From Prevotella sp. (lineage in GTDB: Bacteria; Bacteroidota; Bacteroidia; Bacteroidales; Bacteroidaceae): 64,000 bases of DNA. The position numbers and the translations under genes are program-made. Numbering within the stretch: the stretch's first letter is position 1; the number at the start of each line of letters is the position of its first letter. The stretch lies in the NCBI GenBank assembly GCA_017615355.1, contig JAGAAJ010000040.1, positions 1 to 64,000 of the forward strand, in the 5' to 3' direction. Below the pieces are notes generated by a model, which searched no databases, was not told the DNA's origin, and saw nothing but the letters and a program-made list of their open reading frames with translations. Below, in pieces: positions 15,175 to 23,066 of the stretch.

Positions 15175-17772
15175 ATGACAAGTCAATTCTCACCGAAAGT
15201 GTCCGAGATCCTCTCATTCTCACGAGAGGAGGCGGCACGTCTGGCCTCAAGCTCCGTTGGGCCAGAGCATTTGCTATTGGGACTCTTGCGCCAGAAAGAG
15301 GGCCCGGTGGTGGACGTTTTCCACCGCTTGCGTCTCAATATCCCACAGCTGAAGTATGAGCTGGAGGCAAAAGTGCGACAAGATGACATGTTCAAACCAA
15401 GCTACACACACGATTTGGTGCTCAACGAAAAAGCATCCAACATCCTGAAGCTGGCAGTCCTGGAGGCACGCATCCAGCGTGTGCAGCGCGTCGACGAACA
15501 ACACTTGCTGCTCGCCATCCTTCACGACTCAGTGAACAACGGAGCCAAACAAATACTGGAACAAAACGACATGAATTACGAAGATGCCCTGACGCTCCTG
15601 CGCTCAGCAGACAAAACAAACCCCTCCACTATGTCCAGCGGTTTTCCCTCCGGAACAGCCTCCAGCCCCACCAATGGCATCGCCCTGCCCGATGAGGACG
15701 AGGAGGAATACGAGGAGCCCGCAGACGCTAACACCGCGGGAGGAGGTTCCCCCGCATCCCAAACCCAGACGGCCCAAAAGCAGAAGAGCAAGACACCTGT
15801 GCTCGACAATTTCTCCACCGACCTGACGGCCGCCGCAAAGGAAGACAAGCTCGACCCCATCGTGGGTCGCGAAAGGGAGATCCAGCGCGTGCTTGAGATC
15901 CTAGGCCGCAGGAAGAAGAACAACCCCATCCTCATCGGCGAGCCTGGCGTGGGCAAGAGCGCCATCGTTGAAGGACTGGCGCAGCTCATCGCCCAGCGCA
16001 AATGCTCGCCCATGTTCTTCGATAAGCGCATCGTCAACCTCGACATGACGGGTATCGTGGCAGGTACAAAGTACCGCGGACAGTTTGAGGAACGCATCAA
16101 GGCACTGCTGAAGGAACTGGAGAAAAGCCCTGAGATTATCGTGTTTATCGACGAGATCCATACCATCATTGGTGCTGGCGGCTCAGCCGGCGCCATGGAC
16201 GCCGCCAATATCATGAAACCGGCCCTTGCACGAGGCACTATCCAGTGCATCGGTGCCACCACACTCGACGAATACCGCAACAGCATCGAGAAGGACGGTG
16301 CCCTGGAGCGACGCTTCCAGAAGGTCATCGTGGAGCCCACAACGGCAGACGAGACACTCACCATTTTACACAATATCAAGGACCGCTACGAGCGTCATCA
16401 CCATGTTGAATTTACAGATGAAGCGCTCACCGCATGTGTCAAATTGGCAGAACGCTACATCCCCGACCGAGCCTTCCCCGACAAGGCCATCGACGCTATG
16501 GACGAGACCGGTTCGCGCGTACATTTAAAGAATGGCACCATACCTCCCGAGATTACCGAGAAGGAGAAGGAGTTGGCCCGTGTGAAAGACCGCAAGCAAA
16601 GTGCTGTGCGCGGCCAAAACTTCGAGCTGGCCGCCAGTTACCGCGACCGTCAGACGGTGTTAGAGGCCGAACTGGCCGTGCTCACTGAGCAATGGCGCAA
16701 CGGCAACAACGATGACCGACAGATAGTGGGTGAAGAGGAGGTTGCCAACGTCGTCTCGATGATGAGTGGTGTGCCCGTGCAGCGCATGGCTGAGAGTGAG
16801 GGTATCCGGCTGAAAGGCATGGCGAAAGAGCTGAAGGAGCAGGTCATTGCACAGGATGCTGCCATAGATAAGATGGTACGCGCCATCCAACGCAACCGCG
16901 TAGGCCTGAAGGACCCCAACCACCCCATCGGTGCGTTTATGTTCCTTGGCCCGACGGGTGTAGGCAAGACCTTCTTAGCCAAGAAGTTAGCCGAGTTTAT
17001 GTTCGGTTCGCCTGATGCCCTCATCCGTGTGGACATGTCGGAATATACCGAGTCGTTTAACGTCAGCCGACTCATCGGCGCGCCTCCGGGATACGTGGGC
17101 TACGAGGAGGGTGGACAGCTCACCGAGCGTGTGCGCCGCAAGCCCTACAGCATCGTGCTTTTAGACGAGATAGAGAAGGCCCATGGCAACGTCTTCAACC
17201 TATTGCTTCAGGTGCTTGACGAAGGTCGTCTGACCGATGGCAACGGACGTTTCGTTGATTTCCGCAACACCGTGATAATCATGACTTCCAACGCTGGTAC
17301 ACGCCAGCTGAAGGACTTCGGCCGCGGTGTAGGATTCACCGCCGGCAGTATCGGTCTGGCAATGAACGAGCAGGACCGCGAACATGCCCGCAGCATCGTG
17401 CAGAAGGCGCTTTCGAAGCAGTTCTCACCTGAGTTCCTCAACCGTCTGGACGAGATCATCACCTTCGACCAGCTCGACCTCGACGCCATCAAGCGCATCA
17501 TCAATGTGGAATTGAAACCGCTGGTGAAACGCATCGCAGATCTTGGCTACACGGTGGTTTTGGACGATGAGGCACGCGAGTTTGTGGCCACCAAGGGCTA
17601 CGACGTACAGTTCGGTGCAAGACCCCTGAAACGCGCCCTTCAGAACTATGTCGAGGACGGTATCTGCGAGCTCATCCTTGAGGGTGACATACCCTTGGGC
17701 AGCACCATCAACGTAACGAAAAATCCAGAAAAAGAAGAATTATCCTTTAACGTTCAACCAGCTAAAGACTGA
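15175..17772 (+). CDS. clpC: ClpC-type AAA+ ATPase subunit of Clp protease
   Basis: 865 residues from the ATG at 15175. Order: double Clp N-domain (about residues 1-145; SSVGPEHLLLGLLR and RVDEQHLLLAILHD mark the two halves), an acidic, low-complexity linker (about 155-215), AAA-1 with Walker A GEPGVGKS and Walker B VFIDEIHT, a middle UVR-like coiled coil (ELARVKDRKQSAVRGQNFE), AAA-2 with GPTGVGKT and VLLDEIEKAH, and the C-terminal small domain. The tripeptide VGF in RGVGFTAGS sits where ClpC/ClpX/ClpA have the ClpP-docking loop, so this is an unfoldase feeding ClpP rather than a ClpB disaggregase. The long linker is unusual but in frame. phoH follows after 4 bp. Confidence 0.94.
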   Translation: MTSQFSPKVSEILSFSREEAARLASSSVGPEHLLLGLLRQKEGPVVDVFHRLRLNIPQLKYELEAKVRQDDMFKPSYTHDLVLNEKASNILKLAVLEARIQRVQRVDEQHLLLAILHDSVNNGAKQILEQNDMNYEDALTLLRSADKTNPSTMSSGFPSGTASSPTNGIALPDEDEEEYEEPADANTAGGGSPASQTQTAQKQKSKTPVLDNFSTDLTAAAKEDKLDPIVGREREIQRVLEILGRRKKNNPILIGEPGVGKSAIVEGLAQLIAQRKCSPMFFDKRIVNLDMTGIVAGTKYRGQFEERIKALLKELEKSPEIIVFIDEIHTIIGAGGSAGAMDAANIMKPALARGTIQCIGATTLDEYRNSIEKDGALERRFQKVIVEPTTADETLTILHNIKDRYERHHHVEFTDEALTACVKLAERYIPDRAFPDKAIDAMDETGSRVHLKNGTIPPEITEKEKELARVKDRKQSAVRGQNFELAASYRDRQTVLEAELAVLTEQWRNGNNDDRQIVGEEEVANVVSMMSGVPVQRMAESEGIRLKGMAKELKEQVIAQDAAIDKMVRAIQRNRVGLKDPNHPIGAFMFLGPTGVGKTFLAKKLAEFMFGSPDALIRVDMSEYTESFNVSRLIGAPPGYVGYEEGGQLTERVRRKPYSIVLLDEIEKAHGNVFNLLLQVLDEGRLTDGNGRFVDFRNTVIIMTSNAGTRQLKDFGRGVGFTAGSIGLAMNEQDREHARSIVQKALSKQFSPEFLNRLDEIITFDQLDLDAIKRIINVELKPLVKRIADLGYTVVLDDEAREFVATKGYDVQFGARPLKRALQNYVEDGICELILEGDIPLGSTINVTKNPEKEELSFNVQPAKD

Positions 17773-17776
17773 CAAA

Positions 17777-18727
17777 TTGACAGAGAAACACATCGTCTTA
17801 GAAGACATCGATCCCGTCGTTTTCTACGGGGTAGGCAACGCCCATCTGCAGATGCTGAAGGCACTCTACCCGAAGCTGCGCATCGTGGCCCGTGACAACG
17901 TGCTGCGTGTCCTGGGCGACGAGCAGCAGTTGGCCTCCTTTGAGGAGAGCGTGGAGAAAATGCGCCAGCACGTGCTGAAGTTCAACGCCTTGAAAGAGGA
18001 GGACATCCTCGACATCACACGCGGTAAACGGCTGAACGACGACGTGCCCGACGATGTTGTCTGCTACAGCGTCAGCGGACGTCCAATCAAGGCCCGGTCG
18101 GTCAATCAGCAACACCTCATCGACGCCTATCACGACAACGACATGGTATTCGCCGTCGGCCCCGCTGGAACAGGCAAGACATATCTTTCCATCGCACTGG
18201 CAGTCAAGGCGTTAAAGGAGAAAACCGCAAAGAAGATCATCCTCTCCCGCCCGGCCGTTGAAGCAGGTGAGAAACTGGGCTTTCTGCCTGGCGATATGAA
18301 GGACAAAATCGACCCTTATCTGCAGCCCCTTTACGATGCCCTGGAAGACATGTTGCCGCAGGTAAAACTACAGGACATGATGGAGAAACACGTCATCCAG
18401 ATAGCCCCCCTCGCCTTCATGCGCGGCCGAACGCTGAGCGATGCCGTTGTCATCCTCGACGAGGCACAGAACACTACGCCAGCGCAGATACGTATGTTCC
18501 TCACTCGCATGGGGTGGAACACGAAGATGATCATCACTGGCGATACGTCACAAATCGACCTTCCGCACTCACAGAAAAGTGGCCTGATTGAGGCCCTGCA
18601 TATCCTCGGAAATGTGGAGGGAATTGGCGTCGTGAACCTCAATCAGAAGGACATTGTCCGTCACAAACTGGTGACACGCATTGTCAACGCTTACGAAGCC
18701 TTCGACAAAGAGCGTAACGCAGAATAG
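17777..18727 (+). CDS. phoH: PhoH-family ATPase, TTG start
   Basis: A 316-residue PhoH-like P-loop protein, predicted to bind and hydrolyse ATP and linked in the family to RNA metabolism and phosphate stress. Walker A is GPAGTGKT near residue 133 and Walker B is VVILDEAQN near residue 231; LSRPAVEAGEKLGFLPGDMKDKIDPYL and ITGDTSQIDLP are family blocks. I keep the TTG at 17777 because the first in-frame ATG would remove VLEDIDPVVFYGVGNAHL, which belongs to the conserved N-terminus. It begins 4 bp after the clpC stop without a visible separate promoter, so it is probably in the same operon. A weak GC-rich fold follows the stop, without a good T-run. Confidence 0.92.
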   Translation: MTEKHIVLEDIDPVVFYGVGNAHLQMLKALYPKLRIVARDNVLRVLGDEQQLASFEESVEKMRQHVLKFNALKEEDILDITRGKRLNDDVPDDVVCYSVSGRPIKARSVNQQHLIDAYHDNDMVFAVGPAGTGKTYLSIALAVKALKEKTAKKIILSRPAVEAGEKLGFLPGDMKDKIDPYLQPLYDALEDMLPQVKLQDMMEKHVIQIAPLAFMRGRTLSDAVVILDEAQNTTPAQIRMFLTRMGWNTKMIITGDTSQIDLPHSQKSGLIEALHILGNVEGIGVVNLNQKDIVRHKLVTRIVNAYEAFDKERNAE

Positions 18728-18814
18728 AAAAGCGGGAAAACGGGCCGTTTCTCTTTATTGTTGTACGCACACACGAAGAAATTGCGCAAAAAACGCAAAA
18801 AAACTTAAAAAATA

Positions 18815-18846
18815 TTTGCGGTTTTCAACTATTTTTTCTAACTTTG
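18815..18846 (+). promoter_or_regulatory. Promoter of the fimbrial / giant-protein locus
   Basis: TTTG (18815-18818), 20 bp, TAACTTTG (18839-18846): a near-ideal Bacteroidetes promoter. The start should be near 18853, about 28 nt before the GTG at 18881. It is the only clear promoter of this kind I found ahead of the run of genes from 18.9 to 62.9 kb. Confidence 0.8.
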
Positions 18847-18880
18847 CTCTTTAGTAGACATAAATTAACAAGAAAAAGTA

Positions 18881-19720
18881 GTGAAAACCGTTTTGAGATA
18901 CGCACACAGACACGCCGTTTTAGCGTTCTTGCTTGGGCTTTTTTTATACGCGCCCACGCACGCGAAGGCCTTGTCATATCTCAATGACTCCACCGAAACT
19001 GACGGGGAGCTTCCCCGCCGCGAGGTGCTCTCCATCAAGACCAACCTGCTACTCGATGCCGCCTACGTTCCCGGCTACGATCGCTGGTGTCCTATCCCCA
19101 ATGTTGCTATCGAGTACTACCCGAAGAGCGGCCATTTCACTTTCGGCGCCTCCTTCGACATGCCCTGGTGGCAAGACTATGATGGTCACAAGTATTTCCA
19201 GCTGCGCAACTACCAGATAGAGACCCGCTACTATCCCAAGGCCAAAGGAGCCAATGGGGTTTATGGGGCCAACAAACCCGCCTTCAGCGGCCTCTACTTC
19301 CAAGGCTATGCTCACGCCGGCATCTTCGGCATCTGCTTCGATGCCAACCGTGGGTGGGTGGGCGAAGGCGCTGGTGCTGGTCTCGGCCTGGGCTATGTCA
19401 TGCCGCTCTCAAGGAACGGCCATTGGCGCTTGGAGCTGAGTCTGCAGGCAGGTTTCTTCCGCTGCAAATACGATCCGTACCAGTATGAGAACCCCGTCAA
19501 CCCCGCCTACCACGATGACCTCTACTACTACAAGTGGACACAGAAGCCGGAGTTCTTCAAGAAACGCCAGTACCGCTGGAACTGGTTAGGCCCCACCCGT
19601 GTGGGCATCACCCTCAGCTACGACCTGCTGTACCGTCGTATCAACAAGCGAGGCATCAGTTTCAAGAACCATGAGACCTCAGTGGTCCCAGTACAAGAAA
19701 GGAGGAGTGCCCATGAATAA
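18881..19720 (+). CDS. DUF3575 family protein of a fimbrial locus
   Basis: 279 residues starting at GTG. A signal peptide (hydrophobic AVLAFLLGLFLYAPTHAKA) precedes the DUF3575 signature: VLSIKTNLLLDAAYVPG, PNVAIEYYPKSGHFTFGASF, WWQDYDGHKYFQLRNYQIETRYY and the later GLGLGYVMPLSRNGHWRLELSLQAGFFR. The alternating hydrophobic pattern with aromatic ends suggests an outer-membrane beta-barrel, by inference. Genes of this family commonly lead Bacteroidales fimbrial operons; the role is unknown. An in-frame insertion GANGVYGANK around residues 123-132 comes from the 9-bp ATGGGG repeat family (about 19248-19272). The stop overlaps the next gene by 8 bp. Confidence 0.85.
   Translation: MKTVLRYAHRHAVLAFLLGLFLYAPTHAKALSYLNDSTETDGELPRREVLSIKTNLLLDAAYVPGYDRWCPIPNVAIEYYPKSGHFTFGASFDMPWWQDYDGHKYFQLRNYQIETRYYPKAKGANGVYGANKPAFSGLYFQGYAHAGIFGICFDANRGWVGEGAGAGLGLGYVMPLSRNGHWRLELSLQAGFFRCKYDPYQYENPVNPAYHDDLYYYKWTQKPEFFKKRQYRWNWLGPTRVGITLSYDLLYRRINKRGISFKNHETSVVPVQERRSAHE
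19248..19272. repeat. 9-bp ATGGGG-type units inside the DUF3575 gene
   Basis: About three units of the 9-bp family, (C)CAATGGGG, TTTATGGGG and CCAACAAAC, encode GANGVYGAN. They match the units in hemW (opposite orientation) and in the genes at 25073 and 27477. Confidence 0.7.
19698..19707 (+). promoter_or_regulatory. Unusually strong Shine-Dalgarno sequence
   Basis: AAAGGAGGAG lies 5 bp before the ATG at 19713, inside the end of the DUF3575 gene. Most starts in this window have only A-rich leaders. This site decides the start of the next gene over the longer frame from 19599. Confidence 0.75.
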
Positions 19721-20921
19721 GAGACTCTTCCGCCGTGCCTTCGCCGCGCTGACATTCTTCATTCTTAATTCTTCATTCTTCATTTCCTGCAGTCCAGAGC
19801 CGCCCCTCTACCTCTACGATGCACAGGAGATAGAGATGGAGATGCCCGTCATCGACCTCAACCTCGACGTATTCTGGGACTACGAGACCGACCTCGGCAT
19901 CGACTACAACTGGCGTGCCGAGTGGTACTATGGCTGGGACGACACCGACCGTGAGCTCTTCGGTGAGCTGGGCTATACCATGCCGACGGTGTTTAACCTG
20001 CGTCGCTACTATACTGCCAGCACACCCTATGCACCCCACACTGGCGTCATCGCCAGCACCGTGGAGGGCAACAACTATACGGAGCGCTACAACTGGGGCT
20101 ATTGGGATATCCTCACCTGGAACCAGATCTCGACACTCGACGGTGTGCAGAGTCTGAACTTCGACGAGCAGACCTCGCTCGACAGCGTCTTCGCCTACAC
20201 CAACCAGACGATGCACGTGGCACGATACAATGCGCCGCGCTTCACCCACTCCTTCTACGCTCCCGAGCCGCTCTTCAGCGCCTACGAGCAGGCCATCGAC
20301 GTGAACCGCAACCTTGACGGTTTCACCTTCATTCCTGAGCGCAATATCTGGATGAAGGAACTGCACATGCAGCTATGCCCCATCACTTATATCTATCTCA
20401 CGCAGGTCATCCTGCATCATAACAACGGACGCATCACCGCCATCGACGGCTCAGCGTCTCTCTCAGGACTGGCACGCTCCACCAACCTAAACACAGGATG
20501 CAGCGGCAGCGATGCCATCACCGTACACTACGATACTCGCATGAAACGTAACATACCGCTGGTGGCCTTCGGAACAAGAGCCAAGGACGTGCCCGCCGGC
20601 ACCGAGTATATAGACATCGTGGGCGGACGCCTGATGACCTTCGGCATCTGCAACCTCAAGGCCAACGACGTCACCCGTGCCGACGAGGTGAAGGAGTCCC
20701 ACCACCACTACATGGATATGACCATGCAGTTCAACAACGGTATGGACTCGACGTTTGTCTTCGATGTCACCCGACAAGTTCGCGACCGTTTCCGCGGCGG
20801 CGTCATCACCGTCGAGCTTGACGTAGACACCATCCCGATTCCCACCCGCTCCGGTGGCTCCGGCTTCAACGCCGTGGTACAGGACACAGAGGACGGCGGC
20901 ACCTATGAATTTGACATGTAA
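19713..20921 (+). CDS. DUF5119-like fimbrial-locus lipoprotein
   Basis: 402 residues from the ATG at 19713, overlapping the previous gene by 8 bp. The signal peptide runs into a lipoprotein-like cysteine (FFISCSPEPPLYLY), so the protein is probably lipid-anchored at the outer membrane. The body begins with acidic, aromatic stretches typical of DUF5119 proteins (LNLDVFWDYETDLGIDYNWRAEWYYGWDD) and ends in DVTRQVRDRFRGGVITVELDVDTIPIP. Such proteins sit next to DUF3575 in Bacteroidales fimbrial operons and may be accessory or tip-associated; their function is not established. The signal peptide segment FFILNSSFFI is written by a simple ATTCTTC repeat (19754-19787), the same kind found in spacers. 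Confidence 0.75.
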   Translation: MNKRLFRRAFAALTFFILNSSFFISCSPEPPLYLYDAQEIEMEMPVIDLNLDVFWDYETDLGIDYNWRAEWYYGWDDTDRELFGELGYTMPTVFNLRRYYTASTPYAPHTGVIASTVEGNNYTERYNWGYWDILTWNQISTLDGVQSLNFDEQTSLDSVFAYTNQTMHVARYNAPRFTHSFYAPEPLFSAYEQAIDVNRNLDGFTFIPERNIWMKELHMQLCPITYIYLTQVILHHNNGRITAIDGSASLSGLARSTNLNTGCSGSDAITVHYDTRMKRNIPLVAFGTRAKDVPAGTEYIDIVGGRLMTFGICNLKANDVTRADEVKESHHHYMDMTMQFNNGMDSTFVFDVTRQVRDRFRGGVITVELDVDTIPIPTRSGGSGFNAVVQDTEDGGTYEFDM

Positions 20922-20996
20922 GAACCTTGAACAATTATCATCAAATAGTGAACAACAAAAGAGAATAAAAAATTACTAATAAAAAAACTAACAGTT

Positions 20997-22994
20997 ATGA
21001 AAACAAAGCATTTCCTTCTTGCAGCCCTGGCAGCCATCTCGCTGGCCAGCTGCAGCAGTGATGATTTCGTCGGCAGCGAAAGCTCGCCCGACAAGATGCA
21101 GAACAACACCATTGCCTTCGGGTCTGGCTTCAAGGCCATCACCCGTGCCAATGAACATGTAGGGGCCGATGCCGCTAACCTGCTGAACAAGCACTTCACC
21201 GTAAGCGGATACAAGGTGTCCAACGGTGCCACAGCAAACGATGCCGCCACCTCCAGTCAGGTGTTCTATGACTATGTTGTGAACTGGCAGGCCAACACCG
21301 CCGGAACCACCGAGAGCAACACCAGCGATTGGGAGTATGTGGGTGTATCTGTAGCCAAGCCCTCTACTCTTTGTAAAGAAGGAACAGACGTGAAGCAGAC
21401 CATCAAGTATTGGGACCTGTCTACTGATTACTACGACTTTATCGCCTACTCAACAGGCACGGCAACTCCCGTGGCTGGCAAGACTGCCGCACAGATTTCT
21501 AGTGACGATGAGGTCGGTGTCGTTGCCATCGACTATGCAAAAAAAGACACGAAAGCCTACACCTTTGCCGGCACTCGTGAGGGCTTGGCCAAATGCTACA
21601 TAGCCGATATGGTAACCGTGAAGAAGACCAACTACCAGAAAGAGGTACAGCTCAGTTTCCGCAGCCTCGCCTCGAAAGTACGTATGGCTATCTACGAAAC
21701 AGTGCCCGGATACTCGGTGAAGGACGTGAAGTTCTACACCGATGATACCACCCCCATTTCCACAGGTGCTGAAGAGGAAAAGGCAGGACTCTTTACAACC
21801 GGCAGCGATGCTGGCAAGGACTACTTCTTTACCAAAGGCACATTCACCATCACCTACCCCCACACCGGTAGCGACTATGAGGCAGAAGATGCTGAATTCC
21901 ATGCCGACTACAACGTTGCTCATACCAGTTTCACACCAGAGGAGAATTCTTCGAAGACCCAGCAACTCTTTGGCAATCTGGAGTACACCACAGCCGATGG
22001 ACATGAGGCAGTGATGGATGGCACCACTGAGAAAAAAATGTGGCTGGGCCGCAACCTGAACGAAGCTTCCTACGCTACTGACAAGGACTACTATGTCACC
22101 ATGCTGCCCAATCCCGAGGGCACCGTCCTCGAGCTGCGCATCGACTACACGCTCGTCTCCACCGATGGCTCTGGCGAGGAAATCAAGATCTACGGCGCCA
22201 AGGCCTTCGTGCCCGCCACCTACACACAGTGGCTATCCAACTACGCTTACACCTACATCTTCAAAATCAGCGACAACACCAATGGCTGGACTACTAATAT
22301 CGTTCCCGTGGGTGGAACTGAGCCCACAGACCCTGCAGGCCTCTACCCCATCACCTTCGACGCTGTAGTCATTGACACTGAGGAAGGCAAGCAGAGTACT
22401 GTCACTACTGTTGCCACACCCAGCATCACCACCTATCAGATGGGACACGACGTACTGACCGACGAAGAGTATGACGCAGCCAAGGGCGACATTTATCTGC
22501 AGGTAATAATTAATGGCTCCTCCTCTGCAACGCTGGCCACAGACCTTGCTGACAAAGGAAAGCTCTATAAACTTGCAGAAGCAAAGACAGAGGCAGAAGT
22601 GATGGATGCCCTGAACCTACAGGAATCGAATACCACAACAAGCATTACGGGCCGAAATGGTCTGGTACTGACAGAAGCGACTACAGAAGCGGCCGCCACG
22701 ATTCCCTGTGTTGATGGCAACAACATCACTCCTACTGCAGGTTCGGCCGTGAAATTCACTCCCTCGGCAGGCACCTACGCTTACGTGTATGAAGTGGAGG
22801 ACAAGGATGACACCTACATCTATGCTGCCGTAAAATTGGAAGAGAGGCCTAGCGACTGGACGACCAGAGATTTGTGGTATGATGATCCGGATGGCAAAAC
22901 CGAGGCAACAACCTTTGATGCAGGAACGACCTACTACAAGAAATATACCCAGCTGAACAAGAATCTTGGCGTGAAGGTCATCAAAGTGAAATAA
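20997..22994 (+). CDS. Fimbrillin-family (Mfa1-like) lipoprotein, copy 1
   Basis: 665 residues. A signal peptide with lipobox LASC places the lipidated cysteine at residue 19. AITRA follows at residues 47-51; in type V pili an arginine protease removes the propeptide after such an arginine, freeing a donor strand groove. The sequence has the two-domain fimbrillin pattern: an N-terminal domain with KYWDLSTDYYDFIAYS, and a C-terminal one with AFVPATYTQWLSNYAYTYIFKI, which is the family's final strand pattern. A further 230 residues extend beyond this, with ITFDAVVIDTEEGKQS. It is similar to the next two genes (paralogues). GC-rich codon use, like the housekeeping genes. Probably a pilus stalk or tip subunit; which one cannot be said. 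Confidence 0.85.
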   Translation: MKTKHFLLAALAAISLASCSSDDFVGSESSPDKMQNNTIAFGSGFKAITRANEHVGADAANLLNKHFTVSGYKVSNGATANDAATSSQVFYDYVVNWQANTAGTTESNTSDWEYVGVSVAKPSTLCKEGTDVKQTIKYWDLSTDYYDFIAYSTGTATPVAGKTAAQISSDDEVGVVAIDYAKKDTKAYTFAGTREGLAKCYIADMVTVKKTNYQKEVQLSFRSLASKVRMAIYETVPGYSVKDVKFYTDDTTPISTGAEEEKAGLFTTGSDAGKDYFFTKGTFTITYPHTGSDYEAEDAEFHADYNVAHTSFTPEENSSKTQQLFGNLEYTTADGHEAVMDGTTEKKMWLGRNLNEASYATDKDYYVTMLPNPEGTVLELRIDYTLVSTDGSGEEIKIYGAKAFVPATYTQWLSNYAYTYIFKISDNTNGWTTNIVPVGGTEPTDPAGLYPITFDAVVIDTEEGKQSTVTTVATPSITTYQMGHDVLTDEEYDAAKGDIYLQVIINGSSSATLATDLADKGKLYKLAEAKTEAEVMDALNLQESNTTTSITGRNGLVLTEATTEAAATIPCVDGNNITPTAGSAVKFTPSAGTYAYVYEVEDKDDTYIYAAVKLEERPSDWTTRDLWYDDPDGKTEATTFDAGTTYYKKYTQLNKNLGVKVIKVK

Positions 22995-23066
22995 TTGTAT
23001 ACACGCACAAGAGACTTAGCCTCTGAGCGAAAAAAAATAAAAAAACAACTAAAAACATAATCGATT

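Noticed and set aside
18728..18760. Terminator after phoH
   Set aside because: AAACGGGCCGTTT is palindromic, but the loop would be too small and no good T-run follows. Left unannotated.
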